Shown piece by piece: positions 33,662-42,370 of a stretch of DNA of 50,970 nt. The number at the start of each line of letters is the position of its first letter. The stretch's first letter is position 1. The notes below the pieces were generated by a model, which was not told where the DNA came from, searched no databases, and saw only the letters and a program-made list of their open reading frames with translations. This DNA is from JBHIEE01 sp046760445 (lineage in GTDB: Bacteria; Acidobacteriota; Aminicenantia; JdFR-78), in NCBI GenBank assembly GCA_046760445.1, contig JBHIEE010000005.1, positions 1-50,970 of the forward strand, given 5' to 3'. Both the position numbers and the translations under genes were made by a program.

Positions 33662-34951
33662 ATGCTGAAAAAAATAATAATTATAATTGTGGTTGTTTCC
33701 TTTCCCTCACTGCTTCTTTCTTCAATCTTTGAAATTGAAATTAAAGGACCAATCCATTTAATTACTGCTGAATATATTTCCCAAACAATTGATCGAGCGG
33801 AAAAAGAAAATGCTTCTTTAGTTATCATTAAACTCAATACTCCAGGAGGATTGGATGCTCCTATGAGAGAAATTATTGAAAAAATTGTCAGTTCCAAAAC
33901 TCCTATAGTGGTTTATGTGAGTCCAAGTGGAGCCAGGTCTGCCTCAGCTGGTTTTTTTATCCTTGTGGCAAGCGATGTTGCTGTTATGGCACCAGGAACA
34001 AATACTGGAGCAGCTCATCCAGTTTTTATTGGAACAAGTGGAGAAAAAGCGGATGAAACAATGACAGAAAAAGTGACTCATGATGCTGCTTCTTACATTA
34101 AATCATTAGCTTCAAGAAGAGGAAGAAATGTGAAAATGGCTGAGGATGCAGTCAGAAAGAGCCTTTCTTATACAGAGGAAGAAGCTTTAAAGGGAAACTT
34201 AATCCAACTCATTGCTCAAAATGAACAAGAAATTATAAGCTATTTAGATGGCAAAAAGATAAAAAGATTTAACCAAAAAGAGACCATTCTTCGATTAAAA
34301 GAAGAAGAAATTATCAAGATTCCAATGTCTAATAGACAGAAATTTTTAAACATAATTTCCAATCCCAATTTAGCTTATATTCTTCTCATGCTTGGTCTTT
34401 TAGGATTATATTTTGAATTTTCTAATCCAGGAGCGATTCTCCCTGGTGTTTTAGGTGGAATATGTCTTCTCCTTGCCTTTTTTGCGTTTCAAATTTTACC
34501 AATTAATTATGTTGGATTACTACTTATTCTTTTTGCAATTAGTCTTTTCATTTTAGAGATAAAAGTCCAAAGTTATGGATTTTTAGCCGCAGGAGGGATT
34601 ATTGCCATGGTTATTGGATCAACTATGCTTGTTCGGTCCCCTATTCCAGAGCTCCGACCGAGTCTTGAAATTGTCATTCCTATAGCTGTTGGTATTTCAA
34701 TAATTTTTATTTTCCTGATTTTCCTGGCAGTTAATGCTCATATGAAGAAAGTTTTTACAGGACAAGAAGGAATGGTGGGAGAAATTGGCACAGCTCAGAC
34801 TGATATTAAGCCAATAGGAAAAGTATTTGTTCATGGAGAGATATGGAGAGCCAAATCCCGGGAAAAAATTCCCAGAGGCTCAAAAGTAAAAGTAATTAAG
34901 GTAAATAAAGGTTTGATTATTGAAGTAATCAAAATAGATTCTGAATATTAA
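33662..34951 (+). CDS. nfeD: NfeD-family membrane-bound serine protease (ClpP class)
   Basis: A 429-residue protein. It has a signal/anchor segment and a ClpP-like protease domain (VIIKLNTPGGLDAPMREIIE). The nucleophile is S95 in RSASAGFF and the general base K137 in TEKVTHDAASYIKS, matching the Ser-Lys dyad of PH1510. Four or more membrane spans (about 235-365) and a C-terminal OB-fold NfeD domain follow (GQEGMVGEIGTAQTDIKPIG). It cleaves the C-terminus of its partner stomatin in archaeal relatives, and the next gene is a stomatin. The start at 33662 follows from the promoter position; no Shine-Dalgarno. Confidence 0.92.
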   Translation: MLKKIIIIIVVVSFPSLLLSSIFEIEIKGPIHLITAEYISQTIDRAEKENASLVIIKLNTPGGLDAPMREIIEKIVSSKTPIVVYVSPSGARSASAGFFILVASDVAVMAPGTNTGAAHPVFIGTSGEKADETMTEKVTHDAASYIKSLASRRGRNVKMAEDAVRKSLSYTEEEALKGNLIQLIAQNEQEIISYLDGKKIKRFNQKETILRLKEEEIIKIPMSNRQKFLNIISNPNLAYILLMLGLLGLYFEFSNPGAILPGVLGGICLLLAFFAFQILPINYVGLLLILFAISLFILEIKVQSYGFLAAGGIIAMVIGSTMLVRSPIPELRPSLEIVIPIAVGISIIFIFLIFLAVNAHMKKVFTGQEGMVGEIGTAQTDIKPIGKVFVHGEIWRAKSREKIPRGSKVKVIKVNKGLIIEVIKIDSEY

Positions 34952-34983
34952 AGAGTGTCAAGAATAATATGAAAGAATACGAA

Positions 34984-35170
34984 AACCACAGAGAACACAG
35001 ATGAATGAAAAATTCCAAATTACAACTCCCAAATTACAAACAAATTCTAAATCACAATGTTCAAAATTCCAAACTAATTATTTTGGTCATTTGGTATTTG
35101 GTTATTGGATATTGTTTGGGATTTGGTGCGTGGGATTTGTGATTTATTAAAGTATATGGCCTCTGTGGTT
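34984..35170. repeat. intergenic hairpin-repeat element 3 with perfect 10-bp ends
   Basis: AACCACAGAG (34984-34993) and CTCTGTGGTT (35161-35170) are perfect terminal inverted repeats. Inside, a left arm of CCAAATTAC/CAAATTCTAA words faces a right arm of GGTATTTGGTTATTGG and GGGATTTG words, so the whole 187-base unit can fold. It is the best bounded copy of the family seen also at 2450-2655 and 23651-23823. It separates nfeD from the stomatin gene. Confidence 0.7.
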
Positions 35171-35217
35171 AAATTTGACAATACTAATATTACTAATATT
35201 AAGGAAAGGAGGTTTTA

Positions 35218-35982
35218 ATGTTAAGTTTTCCAATAATTCTTGGGACAATAATTATTCTCTATATTTTCAATTGTATTAAAGTTCTGAAGGAATATCAAAG
35301 GGGAGTGATATTTAGATTAGGTCGGGTACTACCCAAACCTAAAGGACCTGGTTTATTCCTAATTTTCCCTCCAATTGATAAGATGGTCAAAGTAAGTCTC
35401 CGAACCATTGTTATGGATATTCCTCCTCAAGATGTAATTACCCGCGATAATGTTACAGTCAAAGTTAATGCTGTGGTTTATTTTAGAGTAATGGATCCTT
35501 TAAGAGCAATTATTGAAGTTCAAGATTATTTATATGCTACCTCTCAATTATCCCAGACGACCTTAAGAAGTGTTTTAGGTGAAGTGGAATTGGATGAATT
35601 ACTCTCACAAAGAGAAAAATTAAATACCCAGCTTCAAGAATACTTGGATACCCATACTGACCCTTGGGGAATTAAAGTCATATTGGTTGAAATTAAACAT
35701 GTTGATTTACCACAGGAAATGGTCAGAGCTATTGCTAAACAAGCAGAAGCAGAAAGAGAAAAAAGAGCAAAAATTATCCATGCTGAGGGAGAATATAAAG
35801 CTTCAACTCAATTATCTAGAGCAGCTGATATTATTTCTAAAAATCCAACCACTCTCCAGTTAAGATATTTGCAAACCCTAACTGAAATTGCGACTGAAAA
35901 AAATTCCACTCTTATCTTTCCGATTCCTATTGACCTTCTTAAAGCTTTTATTCCTTCTTTAAAAGAATCCGAAAATGAGTGA
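35218..35982 (+). CDS. stomatin/SPFH-domain protein (slipin)
   Basis: A 254-residue protein. An N-terminal hydrophobic anchor (FPIILGTIIILYIFN) is followed by the SPFH domain (EYQRGVIFRLGRVLPKPKGP, VRAIAKQAEAEREKRAKIIH) and a short coiled-coil tail. It forms membrane-associated oligomeric rings and is the usual partner of NfeD proteases, whose gene lies upstream. Strong GGAGG site before the ATG; it overlaps the SPOR gene by eight bases. Confidence 0.94.
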   Translation: MLSFPIILGTIIILYIFNCIKVLKEYQRGVIFRLGRVLPKPKGPGLFLIFPPIDKMVKVSLRTIVMDIPPQDVITRDNVTVKVNAVVYFRVMDPLRAIIEVQDYLYATSQLSQTTLRSVLGEVELDELLSQREKLNTQLQEYLDTHTDPWGIKVILVEIKHVDLPQEMVRAIAKQAEAEREKRAKIIHAEGEYKASTQLSRAADIISKNPTTLQLRYLQTLTEIATEKNSTLIFPIPIDLLKAFIPSLKESENE

Positions 35983-36481
35983 GAAAGAATATAGAGAAAT
36001 ACAACTTTCTCCTAGTCAACTAACTCTTTTGCTTTTAGGATTGATTGGGCTGGGAGTAATTATTTTTCTATTAGGTATTTCAGTTGGCAAAAAACAGACT
36101 CAGATAAAACAATTATCCACTCAAGTAGTTCAACAAAATGAAAAAACTGGTCTTTTCCCAGAGGAGGTCTTCCAGCCTCAAAAAACACCAACTCAGGAAA
36201 AAGAAGATGCTATTAAGCAGGAACTAACTTTCTTTAAAGAAAAAGGAGATTTATACTACGTTCAAGTAGGTGCTTTCAACAAAAGAGAATCAGCTGAATC
36301 AGTTGCTTCTAAATTTATTAAAAAGGGATATCCAACAATCGTGCTCGAGCCCTTTGCCACAGACAAAATTCCCCTCTTTCGAGTAAGAATTGGTGGATTC
36401 TCAAGCCACGAAGAAGCGGCGAAAATAAAAGTTAAACTCGAGTCATCCGAGAAAGCTAAGTATATTATTATTAAACCTTAA
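35975..36481 (+). CDS. SPOR-domain membrane protein
   Basis: A 168-residue bitopic protein: a short cytoplasmic N-terminus, one span (LTLLLLGLIGLGVIIFLLGI), a linker, and a C-terminal SPOR domain of about 75 residues (LYYVQVGAFNKRESAESVAS, LFRVRIGGFSSHEEAAKIK). SPOR domains bind denuded septal peptidoglycan, which suggests a place at the division site. It lies between stomatin and lnt in one operon. Confidence 0.85.
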   Translation: MSEKEYREIQLSPSQLTLLLLGLIGLGVIIFLLGISVGKKQTQIKQLSTQVVQQNEKTGLFPEEVFQPQKTPTQEKEDAIKQELTFFKEKGDLYYVQVGAFNKRESAESVASKFIKKGYPTIVLEPFATDKIPLFRVRIGGFSSHEEAAKIKVKLESSEKAKYIIIKP

Positions 36482-38008
36482 TTGAAACTGAAATTTAAGG
36501 AAATAATTTTTGCTGCAGGAAGTGGAATACTAACTGCTTTATCCTTCCCCAAATTTTCTTTATTCTTTTTTGCCTGGATTTCTCTTATACCTTTACTTTT
36601 TGTCCTGCTAAAAAAGAATCTAAAACAGGCCTTTTTTCTTGGATTTATCGCTGGGTTTTTCTATTACGCCCTATTAATTTATTGGATTCCGAGTGTTCCT
36701 ACTCACTATGGTAATGTCCCCTATTTTTTAAGTTTTTTAATCTTTATTCTTTTTATCACTATCCTCTCAGTTTTCTGGGCAACTTTTTCATCTCTTTTTT
36801 CTTTTTTCGATTCTTTTTCTTCAAGACTAAGCCTGATTCTTGCTCCTTTTATTTGGATCTCAATGGAATATATTCTAACTTATTTTCTCACTGGATTTCC
36901 CTGGTGTTTATTAGGATATTCACAATATAAAAATTTGTATTTGATTCAAACATCTTCGATAACTGGAGTATATGGAATATCTTTTATTATCTTCTTGTTC
37001 AATAGTATGTTCGTGTTAAGCATTCGAGAAAAGAAAAAAAATCCATTTTTTATTGTCTTAGGATTAATTCTCCTTGTTCATTTGTATGGTTTTTATGTTT
37101 TAAAAAATCCTATAGAAAAAAGTAATTCTTTCAGTGGAGGAATCATTCAGGGAAATGTCCCTTCAGAAATTAACTGGCAAGAGTTGTCCTCTGTGGAAAT
37201 TTTGGACATCTTTCACAAACATTTATCATTAACCAGAAAAGCTTCATCTCAGGGAGCCCAGTTAATTGTCTGGCCAGAGTTTACTGTTCCGCTCTGTTTT
37301 AGCTGTCCTGAATCAATTCAAGATTATTTTAAGCAAAAATTAATCCAACTTACTCGGGAAGAAGATATCTCTATTCTAATTGGTTCAATTGAAACTGAAA
37401 AAAAAGAAAACAAAACTAACTTTTATAATTCCGCATTACTTATTTCAAAAGAAGGAGTCCAATCTAATTACGCCAAAATTCATCTGGTTCCATTTGGGGA
37501 ATATGTACCTTTTAAAAAATTACTTTTTTTCGTCGAAAAAATATCGCATGCCATTGGTGAGTTAGCTCCTGGAGAGAAAATTACTCTCCATAAATTTAAA
37601 AATTTTAAATTTGCCTCCCCTATTTGTTATGAAATAATTTTTCCTGATTTAGTCCGAAAATTTGTTAACCAGGGAGCAAATTTTTTAGTCACTATCACAA
37701 ATGACGGCTGGTATGGTCGAAGCTCTGCTCCTTATCAGCACTTCTCAATGTCAGTATTCCGGGCTGTTGAAAACAGAAGATATCTCCTAAGAGCAGGCAC
37801 AACAGGAATTAGTGGAATCATTGACCCTTACGGCAGAATATTATCTCAATCAAAACTAATGACCACCACATATTTAGTTAATGACATTTATCCTTTAAAT
37901 GAGAAGTCTTTTTACACTAAATATGGAAATTGGCTTCTTCTTATTTGTTTAATAATTATCTTTTTTTCTACTATCTATCTTATTTTAAAAAAATTATCCA
38001 AAAAATGA
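36482..38008 (+). CDS. lnt: apolipoprotein N-acyltransferase
   Basis: A 508-residue inner-membrane enzyme with about six N-terminal spans and a periplasmic nitrilase-type domain. The Glu-Lys-Cys triad is visible in VWPEFTVP, KIHLVPFGEYVP and SPICYEIIFPDL. It adds the third acyl chain to lipoproteins, which confirms a didermic envelope. TTG start directly after the stop of the SPOR gene, with no Shine-Dalgarno, so translation is probably coupled. Confidence 0.93.
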   Translation: MKLKFKEIIFAAGSGILTALSFPKFSLFFFAWISLIPLLFVLLKKNLKQAFFLGFIAGFFYYALLIYWIPSVPTHYGNVPYFLSFLIFILFITILSVFWATFSSLFSFFDSFSSRLSLILAPFIWISMEYILTYFLTGFPWCLLGYSQYKNLYLIQTSSITGVYGISFIIFLFNSMFVLSIREKKKNPFFIVLGLILLVHLYGFYVLKNPIEKSNSFSGGIIQGNVPSEINWQELSSVEILDIFHKHLSLTRKASSQGAQLIVWPEFTVPLCFSCPESIQDYFKQKLIQLTREEDISILIGSIETEKKENKTNFYNSALLISKEGVQSNYAKIHLVPFGEYVPFKKLLFFVEKISHAIGELAPGEKITLHKFKNFKFASPICYEIIFPDLVRKFVNQGANFLVTITNDGWYGRSSAPYQHFSMSVFRAVENRRYLLRAGTTGISGIIDPYGRILSQSKLMTTTYLVNDIYPLNEKSFYTKYGNWLLLICLIIIFFSTIYLILKKLSKK

Positions 38009-38030
38009 TAAAATAAAAATTTCAAGTTCT

Positions 38031-38058
38031 TTGAAATGAGGAATAAATAGTATATAAT
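38031..38058 (+). promoter_or_regulatory. promoter of prfB
   Basis: TTGAAA (38031-38036), 16 bp, TATAAT (38053-38058), then a leader of about 20 bases with an ACGGAG site before the ATG at 38087. Confidence 0.6.
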
Positions 38059-38086
38059 TAATCAATACAAAGGTACGGAGAAAAAA

Positions 38087-39194
38087 ATGGAAATAATCGA
38101 TTTAAGAAATAAACTTCAAGAGATTGATTCAAAAATACAGGAACTTAGAGGTTTTCTTTGAAGTAGAAAAAAAGAAAAAAGAAATCAAATCAATCGAAGC
38201 TCAACTTTCAACCAAAGAAGTTTGGAAAGACCCCAAAAAGTCCCATCAACTTTCAAAAAATAAAAAAGATTTAGAAGAAGATATTAAATTGGTTGAAAAT
38301 TTATCTCAGAAAAAAGAAGAAATAGAAGTATTAATTGAGTTACTTGAGGAAGGAGAAAATGTTGAAAAGGAAATTAACCAAGCATTAGATTCTATTGAAC
38401 AAATACTGAGTGAAGCAGAAATGAGAACTTTATTCACTGGAAAAGATGATCCAAGAAATGCAATTTTAACTATTCATCCAGGCGCAGGTGGAACAGAATC
38501 CCAAGATTGGGCTCAAATACTTCTCAGGATGTATCTTCGTTGGGCAGAAAGAAAAGGTTTCCAGACAGAGATAGTGGATTATTTACCCGGTGAAGAAGCG
38601 GGAATAAAAAGTGTTACCATGCAAGTTAAAGGTAGCTATGCTTATGGATATTTAAGCCAAGAGTCAGGAGTTCACCGATTAGTGAGAATCTCTCCCTTTG
38701 ATGCTAATAAAAGAAGACATACCTCATTCGCTGCTGTCTTCGTTTATCCAGAAATAGAAGAAGATATTGAGGTAAAAATTAATACAGAAGACTTGAGAAT
38801 TGATACTTTCCGCTCAAGTGGTCGAGGAGGTCAACATGTTAATGTTACTGATTCTGCTGTAAGAATTACCCACCTACCCACAGGAATTGTTGTCCAATGT
38901 CAGAATGAAAGATCTCAGCATCAAAATAAAGAAACTGCTATGAAAATCCTCCGAGCTCGGTTATATGAATTAGAAAGAAGAAAAATGCAAGAAAAACTGG
39001 AAAAAATTGAAGAAACCAAATCTGATATCGCTTGGGGAAATCAAATACGTTCTTATGTGCTTCAGCCTTATCAATTGATTAAAGATCTAAGGACAAAAGT
39101 TGAGATTGGAGATGTGAATAGAGTTTTAGATGGAGATATTGACGAATTCATTAAGGCAAGCCTCATTAAAAGAAGAAAAGAGAAAAAATCGTAA
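38087..39194 (+). CDS. prfB: peptide chain release factor 2 with programmed +1 frameshift
   Basis: The start codon at 38087 opens a 24-codon frame that ends at TGA (38159-38161). Reading continues in the +1 frame to 39194, giving 368 residues. The shift site is CTT-TGA preceded by AGA-GGT-TTT, the same layout as the E. coli site (AGG-GGG-TAT-CTT-TGA) with a weaker internal Shine-Dalgarno. The joined sequence QELRGFL-EVEKKKKEI fits RF2. The body carries ISPFDANKRRHTSFA (UGA recognition SPF) and SSGRGGQHVN (GGQ peptidyl hydrolysis). RF2 thereby controls its own synthesis. An in-frame start at 38124 would miss the N-terminus. Confidence 0.96.
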
Positions 39195-39200
39195 ATAGTC

Positions 39201-39241
39201 AGCCTGCTTTAATTTTTTGCTCAGTGAATTAATAACAGGCT
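39201..39241. terminator. convergent terminator between prfB and mazG
   Basis: AGCCTG (39201-39206) pairs with CAGGCT (39236-39241), and TTAATT (39209-39214) pairs with AATTAA (39227-39232) inside it. A short T run (TTTCT) follows on the plus strand. Confidence 0.45.
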
Positions 39242-39250
39242 TTCTCCAAT

Positions 39251-40042
39251 TCATAGCTTAATCTTTTTTGATTCCTCCCATATTTCGTCCATTTGGGTAA
39301 GATTAATATTCGAAAAATCTTTTCCTTCTTTTTTTAATTTTTTCTCAATATATTGAAAACGATTAATAAATTTTTGATTTGTTTTTCGAAGAGCTAATTC
39401 TGGATTAATATTAAGTAATCGTGAAATATTAGCCAAAGAAAAAAATAAATCTCCAATTTCTTCCTCAATCTCCTTCCCTTTTTTCTTTCTAATAGCCTTC
39501 TCCAACTCTTTTATTTCTTCTTTTACTTTTTGCAAAGCTTCTTCTGCTTTTTCCCAGTCAAAGCCTTTCTTTGAAGCTCGACACCCAATCTGAAATGCCT
39601 GAAGAAGAGAAGGAGAAATAGAAGATAAACCGTCAAATATAGACCGACTATTTTTTTCCTTCTTTTTTATTTTTTCCCATTCCTCAATTACTTCTTTGGA
39701 ATTAGATAGTTTTTTTTCGTCAAACACATGGGGATGCCTGCGAATCATTTTTTCAATAATTTTAGCGAGAGAATCAGAGATATTAAATTTGTCCTGTTCT
39801 GTATTAATCTGTGCTAAAAAAACAACTTCCATTAATACATCACCTAATTCTTCTTTTAAAGTCTCACTGTCTCCACGCTTAGCTGCATCTATTGCTTCGT
39901 AGACTTCCTCTAAAAGATAGTTAATAATTGTCTCTTCACTCTGTTGTCTGTCCCAAGGACAACCTTCTTTACTTCTTAATCTTGCTAAAATTTTGACTAA
40001 TTGTTCAAATCTTTGACCTGCTTTTTTTTGATAATTTCCCAT
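39251..40042 (-). CDS. mazG: nucleoside triphosphate pyrophosphohydrolase
   Basis: A 263-residue two-domain MazG. The first domain has LRSKEGCPWDRQQ, then NYLLEEVYEAIDAA and EELGDVLMEVVF, giving the ExxE...ExxD magnesium site. The second repeats it (EEIKELEKAI, EEIGDLFFSL). It hydrolyses NTPs and dNTPs, cleansing damaged nucleotides or lowering (p)ppGpp. The ATG at 40042 is used because AAGGAAAAGG precedes it; a GTG at 40057 would add five residues. Confidence 0.93.
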   Translation of the reverse strand: MGNYQKKAGQRFEQLVKILARLRSKEGCPWDRQQSEETIINYLLEEVYEAIDAAKRGDSETLKEELGDVLMEVVFLAQINTEQDKFNISDSLAKIIEKMIRRHPHVFDEKKLSNSKEVIEEWEKIKKKEKNSRSIFDGLSSISPSLLQAFQIGCRASKKGFDWEKAEEALQKVKEEIKELEKAIRKKKGKEIEEEIGDLFFSLANISRLLNINPELALRKTNQKFINRFQYIEKKLKKEGKDFSNINLTQMDEIWEESKKIKL

Positions 40043-40162
40043 CGCCTTTTCCTTCACTTATTCTTGCATCTCGAGGAAATTAATGGTAATATTAATTCCT
40101 TCTAAATAGTAAAATTATCTCAATATTATTAAAAAAGCAATTAAAATAAAAGGGACTCAAAA

Positions 40163-40450
40163 ATGGAAAAGAAGGAAAATCAAAATGAAGTACTTCCTAT
40201 ACTTGATTTCAGCTCAATTGTTCTTCCCTTTTTTACTCAAGCTTTGATAAAACTTGGTAAAATGGAAAATCCAACAACCCAGAAAATGGAAGAAAACTTA
40301 GAATTCGCCAAACGGTTAATTGACCTCCTTGATCTTCTGAAGAAAAAAACAGAAGGCAATTTAACTCAACAAGAAAAGGAATTTTTAGACTCCAGTATTT
40401 ACCAGTTGAGAATGGCTTATATGGAGAAGGTAAAAATAATAAAATTGTAA
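40163..40450 (+). CDS. DUF1844 family protein
   Basis: A 95-residue helical protein with the DUF1844 pattern: a hydrophobic first helix (SIVLPFFTQALIKLGKM), then NLEFAKRLIDLLDLLKKKTE and GNLTQQEKEFLDSSIYQLRM. Function unknown. It ends one base before ribF, so the two are co-translated. Confidence 0.8.
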   Translation: MEKKENQNEVLPILDFSSIVLPFFTQALIKLGKMENPTTQKMEENLEFAKRLIDLLDLLKKKTEGNLTQQEKEFLDSSIYQLRMAYMEKVKIIKL

Positions 40451-40451
40451 A

Positions 40452-41378
40452 ATGGAGATAATTTATGGGCTCGAAAATCTTCCCCCTTTAACTAAAAGAA
40501 CTGTTCTGACGGTTGGTAACTTTGATGGAGTCCATTTAGGCCATCAAAAAATTTTAAATATTGTTTCTTCTCAAGCTAAAAATTTAAATTCTTTCTCCCT
40601 TGTGGTTACATTCTCTCCCCATCCTGAGAAATTCTTAGGTAAAAGACCGATTAAGATGATTCAAACGCTAAATCAAAGGTTAGAGGCAATAAGTAAATTT
40701 AACATTGACAAGACAATAGTAACCAGACTTGACCAAAAAACATTATCTCTTACTGCTGAGGAATTTATTAAAAAAATTTTAGTGAATAAATTAAAAATAC
40801 GAGAAATATATATTGGGCACAATTTCCATTTCGGCAGAAACAGACAGGGAAATATTAAAACCCTATACCAAATGGGCAAAGATCTTGATTTTAGAGCTTT
40901 CTCTATTCCTTTAGTCAAACAAAATGGAACTAAAGTGAGCAGTAGTTTAATTAGAAATCTCCTTATTAAAGGAGAAATAGAAAAAGCAAATTTATTCCTG
41001 GGAAGACCTTATTCGATAAAAGGAGAAGTTATCCTCGGGCATTCTCGAGGTAAAGATTTAGGTTTTCCTACAGCCAATCTAAACCCAGAAAATGAAATTC
41101 TTCCTCAAGGAGTTTTTATCACTTTAGTCACCTTGGCTGGAAAAGATTACAAGTCTTTAACCAATATTGGCTATTGCCCTACTTTTGGTCAAAAGATTCT
41201 AAACGTTGAAGTTCACATTTTAGATTTCTATCAGGAAATATATGGAGAAAAATTAATTATTAATTTTTTGAAAAGAATAAGAGCAGAAAAAAAATTTAAT
41301 CGTCCAAAAGATCTTTCTGCCCAAATAAAGTTAGATATTAAATTAGCTCAGAATTTTTTCTCGAAAGAGTTTAAATAA
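40452..41378 (+). CDS. ribF: bifunctional riboflavin kinase/FAD synthetase
   Basis: A 308-residue protein. The N-terminal FAD synthetase domain has VGNFDGVHLGHQKIL and GHNFHFGRNRQGN. The C-terminal riboflavin kinase domain has LGHSRGKDLGFPTANL and LPQGVF. It converts riboflavin to FMN and FAD. It is second gene after DUF1844 and meets the zinc-ribbon gene tail to tail 10 bases apart. No FMN riboswitch is visible upstream. Confidence 0.95.
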   Translation: MEIIYGLENLPPLTKRTVLTVGNFDGVHLGHQKILNIVSSQAKNLNSFSLVVTFSPHPEKFLGKRPIKMIQTLNQRLEAISKFNIDKTIVTRLDQKTLSLTAEEFIKKILVNKLKIREIYIGHNFHFGRNRQGNIKTLYQMGKDLDFRAFSIPLVKQNGTKVSSSLIRNLLIKGEIEKANLFLGRPYSIKGEVILGHSRGKDLGFPTANLNPENEILPQGVFITLVTLAGKDYKSLTNIGYCPTFGQKILNVEVHILDFYQEIYGEKLIINFLKRIRAEKKFNRPKDLSAQIKLDIKLAQNFFSKEFK

Positions 41379-41388
41379 AACCTGCAAT

Positions 41389-41679
41389 TTAATCTTTTTT
41401 AAAAAGACTCTCCCATTCTCTAAGAGCCTTTTCCTTGATTTTTTGGTTCACCTCAGATTCACTATACTCTTTAAATTCAAAAAACTTACAGGAGTTAGGT
41501 TTTTCTTTATCCAAAACTGGCTCAGCAATAGGTTCTTTACATTCATGATGAGCAAAATGAGAATAAAATTGACAATTAAGACATACCCTCAGAAAAACTC
41601 CACATTCCGGACACACTTCTGCACCTTTTACTGGAAAAGTTATTTTCAATTCTTTTTGGCAGTTATAACATATATACAT
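41389..41679 (-). CDS. small zinc-ribbon protein
   Basis: A 96-residue protein rich in paired cysteines: CYNCQKEL, then CPECGVFLRVCLNCQFY, HHEC and NSCKFFEF. At least three CxxC units could bind one or two zinc ions. The family is seen in spirochaetes and candidate phyla and has no known role that I can name. The ATG at 41679 lies 10 bases from a -10 box and has no Shine-Dalgarno; an upstream in-frame start (41775) would run through the promoter. Confidence 0.75.
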   Translation of the reverse strand: MYICYNCQKELKITFPVKGAEVCPECGVFLRVCLNCQFYSHFAHHECKEPIAEPVLDKEKPNSCKFFEFKEYSESEVNQKIKEKALREWESLFKKD

Positions 41680-41689
41680 TCTAAGTTCT

Positions 41690-41718
41690 ATTATTAGAAA
41701 TAAGACAAAAAATGTCAA
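41690..41718 (-). promoter_or_regulatory. promoter of the zinc-ribbon gene
   Basis: On the minus strand perfect TTGACA (41713-41718), 17 bp, AATAAT (41690-41695). The predicted transcript starts within about three bases of the ATG at 41679. Its -35 overlaps that of the divergent pyrR promoter. Confidence 0.65.
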
Positions 41719-41743
41719 CACTTGACTTTTTTTTAAATATAAT
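41715..41743 (+). promoter_or_regulatory. promoter of the pyrRBC operon
   Basis: TCAACA (41715-41720), 17 bp, perfect TATAAT (41738-41743). Back to back with the zinc-ribbon promoter, sharing bases 41715-41718. Confidence 0.5.
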
Positions 41744-41747
41744 GCAT

Positions 41748-41765
41748 TTTCATATAAGTATGAAA
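41748..41765 (+). promoter_or_regulatory. hairpin at the 5' end of the pyrR mRNA
   Basis: TTTCATA and TATGAAA form a perfect 7-bp stem with loop TAAG at the expected transcription start. It lacks the known PyrR-binding loop consensus and any attenuator pair, so PyrR attenuation is not shown here. Confidence 0.35.
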
Positions 41766-41805
41766 TCAAAATCAAGGATAATTCAGGCTAAAAAGGGAGA
41801 AAGGT

Positions 41806-42360
41806 ATGGAAGAAAAAATAAAAGCTAAAATAATGGACTCGAGAAAAATTAAAAGAGCTCTTGACCGAGTGACAATGGAAATAATCGAAAAAAACAGAGC
41901 CTTAAAAGATTTAGTCATTATTGGAATTAGAACTCGAGGTGTGTATATGGCTCAAAGGATTGCTAAATTGATTAAAGAATTAGAAAAAGTTGAAATTCCA
42001 GTTGGTGCACTGGATATCACTCTTTATCGAGATGACTTTTCAGCTTTACATCCTCAACCAGTAATTAAGAAGACAGAAATAAATTTTCCAATTGCAAATA
42101 AAGACGTTGTTTTAGTCGATGATGTCTTGTTTACGGGTAGGACTGTTCGAGCTGCTATGGATAGTTTAATAGACTTAGGAAGACCTAAAACAATTCAATT
42201 GGCAGTTCTTATTGACCGTGGACATAGAGAATTGCCTATCAGAGCTGATTATATCGGAAAATTCCTCCCAACTTCACGACGAGAAATAGTAAAAGTTTCA
42301 CTTAAAGAAATTGACAAGCGAGATGAAGTCTTAATCACTGAACCCGTGGAACTTAAATAG
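41806..42360 (+). CDS. pyrR: PyrR bifunctional regulator/uracil phosphoribosyltransferase
   Basis: A 184-residue type I phosphoribosyltransferase with the PRPP loop VLVDDVLFTGRTVRAAMDSL and N-terminal IIEKNRALKDLVIIGIRTRG. In many bacteria it binds pyr mRNA when UMP is high and also makes UMP from uracil. It heads the pyrR-pyrB-pyrC operon, which supports the regulator role. AAAGGGAGAAAGG precedes the ATG. Confidence 0.92.
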   Translation: MEEKIKAKIMDSRKIKRALDRVTMEIIEKNRALKDLVIIGIRTRGVYMAQRIAKLIKELEKVEIPVGALDITLYRDDFSALHPQPVIKKTEINFPIANKDVVLVDDVLFTGRTVRAAMDSLIDLGRPKTIQLAVLIDRGHRELPIRADYIGKFLPTSRREIVKVSLKEIDKRDEVLITEPVELK

Positions 42361-42370
42361 GAGGTGGAAA

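Noticed and set aside
40058..40162. FMN riboswitch upstream of DUF1844-ribF
   Set aside because: Too short and without the conserved RFN-element motifs.
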